Assembly: GCF_013782625.1 (NCBI RefSeq) | Contig: NZ_CP056199.1 | Span: 3,676,588-3,740,587 of the forward strand | Length of the DNA: 64,000 nt | Source of the DNA: Enterobacter sp. RHBSTW-00994 | GTDB taxonomy: Bacteria; Pseudomonadota; Gammaproteobacteria; Enterobacterales; Enterobacteriaceae | Direction: 5' to 3' | Shown: in pieces, positions 8,182 to 15,884 of the stretch | Layout: each line of letters starts with the position of its first letter | How positions within the stretch are numbered: position 1 is the stretch's first letter | Translations under genes and position numbers: made by a program | The notes under the pieces: generated by a model | Databases searched by the model: none | What the model was told of the DNA's origin: nothing | Seen by the model: only the letters and a program-made list of their open reading frames with translations

Positions 8182-10254
8182 ATGTCGTATACACCCATGA
8201 GCGATCTTGGACAGCAGGGTCTGTTTGATATCACGCGCACTCTTTTACAGCAGCCCGATCTGGGCTCGCTGAGCGACGCCCTGACGCGGCTGGTCAGGCA
8301 ATCTGCGCTGGCCGATAGCGCTGCCATTGTGCTCTGGCATAGCGGAAGCCATCGCGCGAGCTACTTTTCGACGCGTGAAAACGGTAAAGCTTTTGAGTAT
8401 GAAGACGAAACTATTCTGGCTCATGGCCCGGTGCGTCGCATTCTCTCGCGCCCGGAGGCCCTGCATTGCAACTTCGACGAATTCCGGCAAACCTGGCCTC
8501 TGCTGGCAGAGAGCGCGTTGTATCAACCCTTCGGTCACTATTGCCTGCTACCGCTGGCGGCAGAGGGACGTATTTTTGGTGGCTGCGAATTTATCCGCAA
8601 CGCTAACCAGCCCTGGAGTGAGGCCGAGTACGAACGTCTGCATACCTTTACGCAAATCGTCGGCGTGGTGGCAGAACAAATCCAAAGCCGCGTGACCAAT
8701 AACGTCGATTACGATCTGTTGAGCCGCGAACGGGATAACTTCCGCATTCTGGTGGCGATCACCAATGCCGTACTTTCGCGGCTTGATATGGATGAACTGG
8801 TCAGCGAAGTCTCCAAAGAGATCCACCACTATTTTAAAATTGATGCCATCAGCATTGCCCTCAGGGGTCACCGAAAAGGTAAGCTGAATATCTACTCCAC
8901 GCACTACCTCGACGAAGCGAACCCCGCGCACGAGCAGAGCGAGGTTGACGAAGCCGGCACGCTTTCTGAGCGGGTATTTAAAAGCAAAGAGATATTGCTG
9001 CTTAATCTTAATGAGCGCGATGTGTTAGCCCCCTATGAGCGGATGCTGTTTAACACCTGGGGAAATAAGATCCAGACGCTGTGTCTGCTGCCGCTGATGT
9101 CCGGTAATACCATGCTCGGCGTGCTGAAGCTGGCCCAGTGTGATGAAGCCGTATTCACCACAGCCAACCTGAAATTGTTACGCCAGATTGCCGAACGCAT
9201 CTCTATTGCACTCGATAACGCGCTGGCCTACCAGGAGATCCACCGCCTGAAGGAGAGGCTGGTGGATGAAAACCTGGCCCTGACGGAACAGCTTAACAAT
9301 GTTGATAGCGAGTTTGGCGAAATCATTGGTCGCAGCGACGCAATGTACAGCGTGCTTAAGCAGGTTGAGATGGTGGCGCAAAGTGACAGTACGGTACTGA
9401 TCCTGGGAGAAACGGGAACGGGCAAAGAGCTGATTGCCCGCGCGATCCATAATCTGAGTAACCGCAACAGCCGCCGCATGGTGAAAATGAACTGCGCGGC
9501 AATGCCCGCAGGCTTGCTGGAAAGCGATCTCTTCGGCCATGAGCGCGGCGCATTTACCGGTGCGAGTAGCCAAAGACTGGGCCGCTTTGAACTGGCAGAT
9601 AAAAGCTCGCTGTTCCTGGATGAAGTCGGTGATATGCCGCTGGAGCTGCAACCTAAGCTCCTGCGTGTATTGCAGGAGCAAGAGTTCGAACGCCTGGGCA
9701 GTAACAAGCTGATTCAGACCGATGTACGGTTAATTGCCGCCACCAACCGTGATCTGAAAAAAATGGTCGCCGACCGTGAGTTCCGCAGCGATCTCTATTA
9801 TCGCCTGAACGTTTTCCCTATTTACCTGCCGCCACTGCGTGAACGCCCGGAAGACATCCCGCTGCTGGTCAAAGCCTTTACGGCGAAAATTGCACGCCGA
9901 ATGGGACGCAACATCGACAGTATTCCAGCCGAAACGCTACGGACACTGTCGTTAATGGAGTGGCCAGGCAATGTGCGCGAACTGGAAAACGTGATTGAAC
10001 GGGCGGTATTGCTGACGCGCGGAAACGTGTTGCAACTCTCGCTCCCCGAAGTCTCCCTGTCTGAAGAGCCAATGATGGCCACCGAAGTGGCTCAGGACGG
10101 CGAAGATGAATACCAGTTGATTATGCGCGTCCTTAAAGAGACCAATGGCGTCGTTGCCGGACCGAAAGGGGCCGCGCAGAGACTGGGGCTAAAACGCACC
10201 ACTCTGCTCTCCCGCATGAAACGTCTGGGGATTGATAAAGAGAGTCTGGTTTAA
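8182..10254 (+). CDS. fhlA: Formate hydrogenlyase transcriptional activator FhlA
   Basis: FhlA is the sigma-54-dependent activator that senses formate and switches on hyc, hyp and formate dehydrogenase genes. The chosen ATG gives 690 residues starting MSYTPMSDLG, as in E. coli (692); a TTG four codons upstream is less likely. Residues 1-370 form a GAF-containing sensor region in place of a receiver domain. The AAA+ domain has GETGTGKE at about 409-416 and the sigma-54-contacting GAFTGA loop at about 456-461. The C-terminal helix-turn-helix includes AAQRLGLKRTTLLSRMK. It follows hypE in the same direction, so read-through from the hyp promoter would amplify its own expression. Confidence 0.98.
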   Translation: MSYTPMSDLGQQGLFDITRTLLQQPDLGSLSDALTRLVRQSALADSAAIVLWHSGSHRASYFSTRENGKAFEYEDETILAHGPVRRILSRPEALHCNFDEFRQTWPLLAESALYQPFGHYCLLPLAAEGRIFGGCEFIRNANQPWSEAEYERLHTFTQIVGVVAEQIQSRVTNNVDYDLLSRERDNFRILVAITNAVLSRLDMDELVSEVSKEIHHYFKIDAISIALRGHRKGKLNIYSTHYLDEANPAHEQSEVDEAGTLSERVFKSKEILLLNLNERDVLAPYERMLFNTWGNKIQTLCLLPLMSGNTMLGVLKLAQCDEAVFTTANLKLLRQIAERISIALDNALAYQEIHRLKERLVDENLALTEQLNNVDSEFGEIIGRSDAMYSVLKQVEMVAQSDSTVLILGETGTGKELIARAIHNLSNRNSRRMVKMNCAAMPAGLLESDLFGHERGAFTGASSQRLGRFELADKSSLFLDEVGDMPLELQPKLLRVLQEQEFERLGSNKLIQTDVRLIAATNRDLKKMVADREFRSDLYYRLNVFPIYLPPLRERPEDIPLLVKAFTAKIARRMGRNIDSIPAETLRTLSLMEWPGNVRELENVIERAVLLTRGNVLQLSLPEVSLSEEPMMATEVAQDGEDEYQLIMRVLKETNGVVAGPKGAAQRLGLKRTTLLSRMKRLGIDKESLV

Positions 10255-10327
10255 CGCATAATGCCCACTGCGGCTGTGGTATAAACTCTGGTGTACGCCA
10301 ACATTCATCTGTTCTACAGGAGGTAAC

Positions 10328-10756
10328 ATGTCTGTTTCAGCACGTAATCAGCTAACGGGTATCGTGAGCGCAACATCACACGGTGCAGTCAACGACGAAG
10401 TTGAATTAACCCTGCAAGGTGGCGCGAAACTGGTCGCAATTGTGACCACCAGCAGCAAAGAAGCTCTGGGTTTAGTCCCGGGAAAAGAGGCCATTGCGCT
10501 GATCAAAGCCCCGTGGGTTACGCTGGCAACGGAAGACTGTGGCCTGAAGTTTTCCGCCCGTAACCAGTTCGCAGGTGCTATCGCCAGCGTAACCGAAGGG
10601 GCTGTTAATGCGACCGTTCACATTCAGACCGATGCGGGTTTTGAGATTGTCGCCGTCGTGACCAACGAAAGCCGCAAAGAAATGCAGTTAGCCGCCGGAA
10701 AACGCATCATCGCCCTCATTAAAGCGTCCGCCATTCTTATCGCCACTCGCGCATAA
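10328..10756 (+). CDS. Two-domain TOBE/Mop molybdate-binding protein
   Basis: The 142-residue protein consists of two tandem TOBE (Mop-like) domains. Each begins SARNQ(L/F)xG, at about residues 3-70 and 75-141, and each ends with a KxxIALIKAxxxxxAT pattern. Such di-Mop proteins bind molybdate or tungstate and act as cytoplasmic storage or buffering proteins; the function here is inferred from the fold. It has a good ribosome-binding site (GGAGG, 10318-10322) and lies 73 bases after fhlA. Formate dehydrogenase H of the formate hydrogenlyase complex needs a molybdenum cofactor, which makes the position sensible. E. coli K-12 has no gene at this spot as I recall. Confidence 0.85.
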   Translation: MSVSARNQLTGIVSATSHGAVNDEVELTLQGGAKLVAIVTTSSKEALGLVPGKEAIALIKAPWVTLATEDCGLKFSARNQFAGAIASVTEGAVNATVHIQTDAGFEIVAVVTNESRKEMQLAAGKRIIALIKASAILIATRA

Positions 10757-10819
10757 TTTCTCTCTGCCGTGCTCTGCACGGCATTGTCCAAACCACAAAA
10801 AAAACAAATAAAACAAAAC

Positions 10820-10838
10820 CTTATCATCAATCATTGAC
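10820..10838 (+). promoter_or_regulatory. Possible second Fur-like site over the -35
   Basis: About 10 of 19 positions agree with the Fur consensus, including an intact AATCATT core, and the match overlaps the -35 element of the promoter at 10834-10862. It is much weaker than the Fur box at 10873 and is listed because Fur often binds adjacent sites. Confidence 0.35.
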
Positions 10839-10862
10839 ACAAAATATATTGCATTGTATAAA
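10834..10862 (+). promoter_or_regulatory. Sigma-70 promoter of the iron-type ABC cluster
   Basis: TTGACA (10834-10839) and TATAAA (10857-10862) are separated by exactly 17 bases, a near-consensus sigma-70 promoter. The expected start of transcription falls at about 10869, next to the Fur box. The binding-protein gene begins 85 bases downstream of the -10. Confidence 0.85.
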
Positions 10863-10872
10863 ATCCCGCCTC

Positions 10873-10891
10873 AATAATGAGTTTCATTTGC
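10873..10891 (+). promoter_or_regulatory. Fur box
   Basis: The 19-mer AATAATGAGTTTCATTTGC agrees with the classical Fur consensus at 13 of 19 positions, with both core halves (ATAATGA and TCATT) intact. It lies just downstream of a 17-spaced sigma-70 promoter, so bound Fur would block transcription. It predicts iron-repressed expression of the four genes that follow. Confidence 0.75.
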
Positions 10892-10947
10892 ATTAAATTC
10901 ACTTCCTGGGTCAGCAAGAATAATTTTAATAATTAAGGTAGCGTTTT

Positions 10948-11949
10948 ATGAAAAAGGTCATCTGCGCATTAGGAATGGTGTTCGCATCCGTCAGTTCTGC
11001 TTTAGCCACAACTTATCCTCTCACCATTGAAAACTGTGGATATAAAGAGACGTTCACCAAAGCACCTGAGCGTGTCGTCGCACTGGGGCAAAATACCGTC
11101 GAAATTCTGCTGCTTTTAGGTTTGCAGGATAACGTGGCCGCCAGTGCGTTTTGGCCAACCAAAGTGTTGCCACAACTGGCTGAACAGAATGCAAAAATCA
11201 AAACACTGACGGTCGAAATCCCGACGCTCGAATCCATTCTTGCCCAGAACCCTGATTTTGTTCCTGCGCAGTTACCTTTGCTGCTCGGCCCTGAAAGTAA
11301 AGTGGCCAAACGTGAAGATCTCGCCACCGTTGGCGTGAACAGCTATATGTCCCCGGGTATGTGTGCGACCAAAAAAGACATTGGCGATATGTACGGTAGC
11401 CGCCAGAAATTGTGGGACATGACGTTCCTGTATAAAGAGATTGAAGATTTTGCCAAAATCTTCAACGTCGAAGATCGCGGCCAGGCCGTCATTGCTGATT
11501 TCAAAAAACGCGAAGCAGACCTGCGCCAGGCGTTCGGAAAAAACAAAAAAGACCTCTCCTTTGTATTCTGGTTCTCCAGTGCCTCCCCTTCTTCTGACGC
11601 CTATGTTGGCGGCAAGAACAGCGCATCCGGTTTTATTGCAAACGTGCTAGGTGGACATAACGCCATCACCTCAGAAACCGAGTGGCCAACGGTGGGCTGG
11701 GAGAGCATCATTGCCGCGAACCCGGATGTCATTGTCGTTTCAAGCCTTGATCGTAATCGTTGGGCACTGGATAACGCACAAGAAAAAATTAAGTTCCTTA
11801 AATCTGATCCTGCCGTCAGCCAGTTAGACGCCGTGAAAAAAGGGCACATCGTCGTCATGGACGGCCAGGCAATGAACCCGACGATCCGCACGATTTACGG
11901 TGCTGAGCAGGTTGGCGAACAGCTCAGAAAACTGGGATTAGATAAATGA
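10948..11949 (+). CDS. Periplasmic iron-complex binding protein of ABC transporter
   Basis: This 333-residue protein is the substrate-binding part of a FecB/BtuF-type (class III) ABC importer. An N-terminal signal peptide ends ASVSSALA, with cleavage predicted after residue 20; there is no lipobox, so the mature protein should be soluble in the periplasm. A typical early motif is PERVVALGQNTVEILLLLG near residue 40, and the C-terminal lobe has WESIIAANPDVIVVSS. The substrate is probably a ferric siderophore or haem-like iron complex, judged from the Fur box upstream and the family. The exact ligand cannot be deduced. It overlaps the permease gene by four bases. Confidence 0.85.
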   Translation: MKKVICALGMVFASVSSALATTYPLTIENCGYKETFTKAPERVVALGQNTVEILLLLGLQDNVAASAFWPTKVLPQLAEQNAKIKTLTVEIPTLESILAQNPDFVPAQLPLLLGPESKVAKREDLATVGVNSYMSPGMCATKKDIGDMYGSRQKLWDMTFLYKEIEDFAKIFNVEDRGQAVIADFKKREADLRQAFGKNKKDLSFVFWFSSASPSSDAYVGGKNSASGFIANVLGGHNAITSETEWPTVGWESIIAANPDVIVVSSLDRNRWALDNAQEKIKFLKSDPAVSQLDAVKKGHIVVMDGQAMNPTIRTIYGAEQVGEQLRKLGLDK

Positions 11950-12983
11950 CCGCAGTGGCGCAACCAGTACGACAGCGATTTCTGTTAGGTGCGTCGGGCG
12001 TTCTGTCCGTGGTGGTGTTATTCCTGGTGATTGCAATGGGCGTCAGCGTTGGCGAGCTTTCTATCCCGCTGCAAAGCGTGTTCTACGCCATAAGCAACAA
12101 ACTCGGGCTCACAAACGAGCCCCTGAATCGCATCTATGAAAGTGTGATTTGGGACTTCCGCCTGAGCCGCGCACTGGTTGCCGCCTGCTGCGGCGCAGGG
12201 TTAGCCATCTGCGGTGCGGTACTGCAAAGCCTGTTGAAGAATGCGCTCGCTGAACCTTATGTACTGGGTGTTTCTGCGGGGGCATCGACGGGAGCCGTGT
12301 CAGTCGTGGTACTGGGTATTGGGACAGGTGCCGTATCACTTTCCGCTGGCGCGTTTGCCGGGGCATTTGCTGCTTTTGCTTTTGTCGCCTTCCTGACGAA
12401 CGGCGCGCGTGGCGGAAACGAACGTACCATTCTGGCCGGGGTTGCCGCCTCTCAACTCTTTAATGCCATCACCGCGTATACCATCAGTACATCCGCCAGC
12501 GCACAACAGGCGCGCGATGTGATGTTCTGGCTGCTCGGCAGTTTCAGTGGCGTGCGATGGCCTGAGTTTCAACTGGTGCTGGTTGTTGTACTGATTGGCC
12601 TTGCGGTATGCCTTTACTACTCCAGAGCCCTGGATGCGTTTACGTTTGGTGATGACGCTGCCGCGTCTTTGGGTATTGCCGTTCCCTGGGTTCGGCTGGC
12701 CCTGTTCACCACCACTGCATTGATTACTGCCACCATTGTCAGTATGGCGGGTTCGATCGGCTTTGTGGGGTTAGTTGTCCCGCACGTTATGCGTTTCTTC
12801 TTTGGGCCATTGCATCGAACTTTGCTTATCGCCAGCGCCCTCGCCGGCGCGATTCTGATGGTACTGGCTGATATTGCGTCACGCTTGTTGATCGCCCCAC
12901 AAAGTCTCCCCGTTGGGGTCGTGACTGCGCTGGTCGGAGTGCCGTTCTTTGCGATTATTATCTACCGTTCAAGGAATAAGTGA
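11946..12983 (+). CDS. FecCD-family iron transport permease
   Basis: This is the inner-membrane permease of the ABC importer, in the FecCD/BtuC family, which forms a homodimeric channel when only one permease gene is present, as here. The 345-residue protein is strongly hydrophobic with nine to ten membrane spans. It has the family landmarks NALAEPYVLGVSAGAS near residue 100 and GFVGLVVPHVMR near residue 275, the latter contacting the ATPase. It overlaps the genes on both sides by four bases, indicating one operon with the binding protein and ATPase. Confidence 0.9.
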   Translation: MTAVAQPVRQRFLLGASGVLSVVVLFLVIAMGVSVGELSIPLQSVFYAISNKLGLTNEPLNRIYESVIWDFRLSRALVAACCGAGLAICGAVLQSLLKNALAEPYVLGVSAGASTGAVSVVVLGIGTGAVSLSAGAFAGAFAAFAFVAFLTNGARGGNERTILAGVAASQLFNAITAYTISTSASAQQARDVMFWLLGSFSGVRWPEFQLVLVVVLIGLAVCLYYSRALDAFTFGDDAAASLGIAVPWVRLALFTTTALITATIVSMAGSIGFVGLVVPHVMRFFFGPLHRTLLIASALAGAILMVLADIASRLLIAPQSLPVGVVTALVGVPFFAIIIYRSRNK

Positions 12984-13744
12984 TGAGTATCACCGCTGAA
13001 AATATTACCTGGAAGGTGGGTAAAAAAGTCATCGTCAACAATGTCTCATTGAGCGTTTCCCGTGGACAAACTGTCGGGCTGCTTGGCCCTAACGGCTGCG
13101 GTAAATCGTCACTTCTGCGGGTCCTTGCCGGGTTGCGACGTCCGGATGCGGGCAGTGTTTCCCTGGACGGGCAGAACATCGCCCGGATAGCCAAAAAACA
13201 GCTTGCCCGGCGGGTGGCATTTGTTGAACAACATGGCATGACCGATGCCAATATGCGCGTGCGCGATGTGGTAAAGCTGGGACGTATTCCACACCATTCG
13301 CCGTTCTCAAACTGGAGTACGCAGGATGACGAAACCGTCACTGCCGCCCTGCGCAGGGTCGACATGCTGGAAAAGAGCGAGCAAGGCTGGCTGAGCCTTT
13401 CGGGCGGGGAGCGTCAGCGTGTACACATCGCGCGCGCACTGGCACAGACGCCGACGGAGATCCTGCTCGATGAGCCGACCAACCACCTGGACATTCACCA
13501 TCAAATGCAGTTAATGCATCTGATCAGTGAGTTACCGGTGACCAGTATTGTGGCCATCCACGATCTCAATCACGCCGCTATGTTTTGTGATGCGTTGATT
13601 GTGATGCAAAAAGGCCAAATTGTGGCGACAGGGACACCACAGGACATCTTAACCGAGGAACTTCTCTGGGATGTTTTCCGGGTGAAAACCAAAATTGAGA
13701 TCTCGCCCTATCATGGTAATAAGCACATCCACTACCTTGTTTAA
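12980..13744 (+). CDS. Iron-complex ABC transporter ATP-binding protein
   Basis: This 254-residue ATPase powers the adjacent FecCD-type permease. It contains Walker A GPNGCGKSS (about residue 36), the signature LSGGERQRVHIARAL (about residue 138), Walker B EILLDEPTNHLD and the switch histidine in AIHDLNHAA. The closest well-known relatives are FecE and FhuC type siderophore ATPases. It overlaps the permease by four bases, and an MFS gene follows after 15 bases. Confidence 0.9.
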   Translation: MMSITAENITWKVGKKVIVNNVSLSVSRGQTVGLLGPNGCGKSSLLRVLAGLRRPDAGSVSLDGQNIARIAKKQLARRVAFVEQHGMTDANMRVRDVVKLGRIPHHSPFSNWSTQDDETVTAALRRVDMLEKSEQGWLSLSGGERQRVHIARALAQTPTEILLDEPTNHLDIHHQMQLMHLISELPVTSIVAIHDLNHAAMFCDALIVMQKGQIVATGTPQDILTEELLWDVFRVKTKIEISPYHGNKHIHYLV

Positions 13745-13759
13745 CGCCGGATAACCTGC

Positions 13760-15007
13760 ATGTCTCTGTTTTCCCTGCGCCCCGCGACGCAACTCTGGCC
13801 GCCCGTGTTACTGGGCAGCCAGTTTGTTTTTAACATTGGTTTCTATGCCGTCGTCCCCTTTCTGGCTATCTTCCTGCGCGACGATATGCTGCTTTCTGGC
13901 GGGCTGATTGGGCTGGTACTGGGGTTACGTACCTTTTCGCAACAAGGGATGTTTATCGTCGGCGGTGCGTTGTCTGACAGATATGGCGCGAAGGTCATTA
14001 TCCTGTGTGGCTGTGTGATCCGGGTTGTAGGTTATCTGTTACTGGCTTTTGGAACGTCACTCGGGCCAATCATTCTAGGGGCCTGCCTCACGGGAATCGG
14101 TGGCGCGCTGTTTTCACCGTCGATTGAAGCGCTGCTGGCAAAAGCAGGAAGCCAAAGTGAAACACAGGGAAAACGCAGTCGTGCAGAGTGGTTTGCTCTG
14201 TTTGCGGTGTGCGGTGAGCTTGGTGCGGTGCTCGGCCCTGTCGCGGGAGCGTTGCTCACGGGGCTGGGCTTTCGCCAGGTAGCTCTTGCTGGAGCGGGGG
14301 TATTTATCATCGCGCTGGTTGTCCTGTTTTTCTGCCTTCCTTCCAGGCAAAATACCCAACAGACGCTGGCGATCCTCCCCTGGTGGACCACATTTCGCCA
14401 GCCACGCTTTGTCGCCTTTATTATTGCCTATAGCTCGTGGCTTCTGAGCTATAACCAGCTTTATCTGGCGTTGCCGGTCGAGATCCAGCGAGCTGGCGGC
14501 AGTGAGAAAGATCTTGGCCCGTTATTTATGCTGGCATCGGTGTTGATCATTGCCTTTCAACTTCCGCTGGCGCGTTTTGCCCGTCGGGCAGGCGCAGCCA
14601 GAATCATACCGATTGGATTTTTGCTGCTCTCAGCCTCTTTTCTGAGCGTAGCCTGTTTTGCAGCAACCGAACCGGCAGAAGGCTGGATGCGATTGCTGCC
14701 ATCGGCCTGCTTCGTTTCACTATTAACGCTGGGACAAATGCTGATCGTGCCTGCAGCGAAGGATCTGATCCCGTGGTTTGCCCAGGAATCAACCCTTGGC
14801 GCGCACTATGGCGCACTCTCCACAGCGGGTGGTTGTGCCGTTCTGGCGGGGAATTTAGTGTTTGGCAGTCAACTTGATCACGCGCTAACGCCCTCAACCG
14901 CCGCCATTTATCCGTGGCTGCTGCTGGCATTTTTCCCGCTCTGTAGCGCAATCGCGTTGGTGATAATCTGCCGTCCTGTACGTGCCTCTTTGGCTCGTCA
15001 GCCCTGA
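13760..15007 (+). CDS. MFS exporter, MdtH-like
   Basis: This is a 415-residue, 12-span major facilitator superfamily protein of the drug:H+ antiporter type. The loop between spans 2 and 3 reads GGALSDRYGAKVII, and GLVLGLRTFSQQGMFIVGG resembles the MdtH/YceL group. It lies 15 bases after the iron-type ABC ATPase on the same strand and probably shares the Fur-controlled promoter. Similar pairings elsewhere put a metallophore exporter next to its importer, so export of a siderophore or a breakdown product is possible but unproven. The stop codon is one base from the stop of convergent ygbA. Confidence 0.8.
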   Translation: MSLFSLRPATQLWPPVLLGSQFVFNIGFYAVVPFLAIFLRDDMLLSGGLIGLVLGLRTFSQQGMFIVGGALSDRYGAKVIILCGCVIRVVGYLLLAFGTSLGPIILGACLTGIGGALFSPSIEALLAKAGSQSETQGKRSRAEWFALFAVCGELGAVLGPVAGALLTGLGFRQVALAGAGVFIIALVVLFFCLPSRQNTQQTLAILPWWTTFRQPRFVAFIIAYSSWLLSYNQLYLALPVEIQRAGGSEKDLGPLFMLASVLIIAFQLPLARFARRAGAARIIPIGFLLLSASFLSVACFAATEPAEGWMRLLPSACFVSLLTLGQMLIVPAAKDLIPWFAQESTLGAHYGALSTAGGCAVLAGNLVFGSQLDHALTPSTAAIYPWLLLAFFPLCSAIALVIICRPVRASLARQP

Positions 15008-15008
15008 C

Positions 15009-15356
15009 TTACTGATTTTTGGGACGGTATTTTTCCGGCAGTTCAGGAACAGGACGACGGTCGTCAATCAGATGACGAATCGTGAGGATCGGATGTCGCC
15101 ACAACATGCGTGGTCCGGCCCAACGCATAACCTGTTTCATCTCCTCACGTTTGGCAGGCTGGTAGCAGTGCACAGGACACTGCTTGCAGGCGGGCTTTTC
15201 CTCACCAAAAATACATTTATCCAGGCGTTTATCGGCATACGCGTTAAGCGCCTGATAATGTCCTTCTTCTTTGGAGGCCTCAGGACACTGCGTTTCATAC
15301 AGCGCAATCATTTTAGCGATCGTCTCTTTTTCTCGTGAGATACGTTTTCCAGACAT
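15009..15356 (-). CDS. ygbA: YgbA, nitric oxide-responsive small cysteine protein
   Basis: The 115-residue protein is homologous to E. coli YgbA, a member of the family named for nitrous-oxide-stimulated promoters. Four cysteines occur in a compact pattern (CIFGEEKPACKQCPVHC, around residues 48-64), which suggests metal or iron-sulfur binding; the biochemical function is not known to me. In E. coli ygbA is one of the strongest targets of the NO-sensing repressor NsrR. An NsrR-type site lies 17 bases upstream of this start. The gene is convergent with the MFS gene and leaves one base between the two stops. Confidence 0.88.
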   Translation of the reverse strand: MSGKRISREKETIAKMIALYETQCPEASKEEGHYQALNAYADKRLDKCIFGEEKPACKQCPVHCYQPAKREEMKQVMRWAGPRMLWRHPILTIRHLIDDRRPVPELPEKYRPKNQ

Positions 15357-15373
15357 AACCAGTACCGAATAAT

Positions 15374-15396
15374 AAGATGTATTTATAATACTATTT
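15374..15396 (-). promoter_or_regulatory. NsrR-type site upstream of ygbA
   Basis: The half-site AAGATGTATTT (15374-15384) matches the NsrR 11-mer in full, and the second half after a one-base centre matches 6 of 11. It lies immediately upstream of ygbA. NsrR control of ygbA is established in E. coli, which supports the call. Confidence 0.65.
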
Positions 15397-15483
15397 TGTG
15401 TCAGGTATTTCAGGCTGATTTCATCGTTTGCATTTTGTTTTCTGAAGAGACCTTCCAGTTTTAACTCTGCTTCGCATCAGATT

Positions 15484-15503
15484 TACTGGTATTTTATACA
15501 GGA
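15484..15503 (+). promoter_or_regulatory. LexA box upstream of symE-like gene
   Basis: TACTGGTATTTTATACAGGA contains the invariant CTG-N10-CAG spacing of LexA boxes, with CTG at 15486-15488 and CAG at 15499-15501. It ends 37 bases before the start of the SymE-like gene. E. coli symE is itself SOS-induced through LexA, so the site and the gene support each other. Confidence 0.75.
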
Positions 15504-15540
15504 AAATTAACCACATTTACCCGCGACTCCCGGAGCCTGT

Positions 15541-15771
15541 ATGCCAGACATCACCATTGCTAAACCCTTTCGTCATCTTAAAGTCGGGTATTACCGTAAA
15601 CGTCACGAAGATCGTAAAACCAAAATCCCGACACGTTATAGCGTACATGCTGCCCTGAGCTTAAAAGGGGACTGGCTTGAAAAAGCAGGATTTACGACTA
15701 ACTCGCAGGTCAGAGTGGGTGTCGAGCGGGGAAAGTTGGTCATTGAGCTTATGGAAGATGGCCCGGTGTAA
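15541..15771 (+). CDS. SymE-family type I toxin
   Basis: The 76-residue protein matches the conserved AbrB/SpoVT-like part of SymE, an SOS-induced toxin that in E. coli targets RNA or nucleoid function. The diagnostic stretch is ALSLKGDWLEKAGF near residue 40, followed by a V-x-V-x-x-G-x-LVIEL strand. It is shorter than E. coli SymE (113 residues) and lacks the C-terminal extension. The ribosome-binding site GGAG lies at 15532-15535, and a LexA box lies just upstream. A SymR-like antisense RNA would be expected over the leader; the only antisense promoter-like sequence seen is weak (-10 TATAAC at 15635-15640, minus strand). Its neighbour is mutS. Confidence 0.75.
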   Translation: MPDITIAKPFRHLKVGYYRKRHEDRKTKIPTRYSVHAALSLKGDWLEKAGFTTNSQVRVGVERGKLVIELMEDGPV

Positions 15772-15884
15772 TGCATCGACATTTTTCTGCGCTACGTCAT
15801 TTTTTCATGCGACAATAGAGGAAACCTACGGCCACTACGCCGCTCAAAGATCAATATTATCAATGAAATGGATATCATAACTCC

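Noticed and set aside
10765..10783. Terminator after the TOBE gene
   Set aside because: TGCCGTGC and GCACGGCA form an eight-base stem, but only TTGTCC follows, so a proper U-tract is missing.
15635..15664. SymR-like antisense promoter inside the symE-like gene
   Set aside because: The -10 TATAAC is reasonable, but the best -35 at 18-base spacing matches only three of six positions, so it was not annotated.
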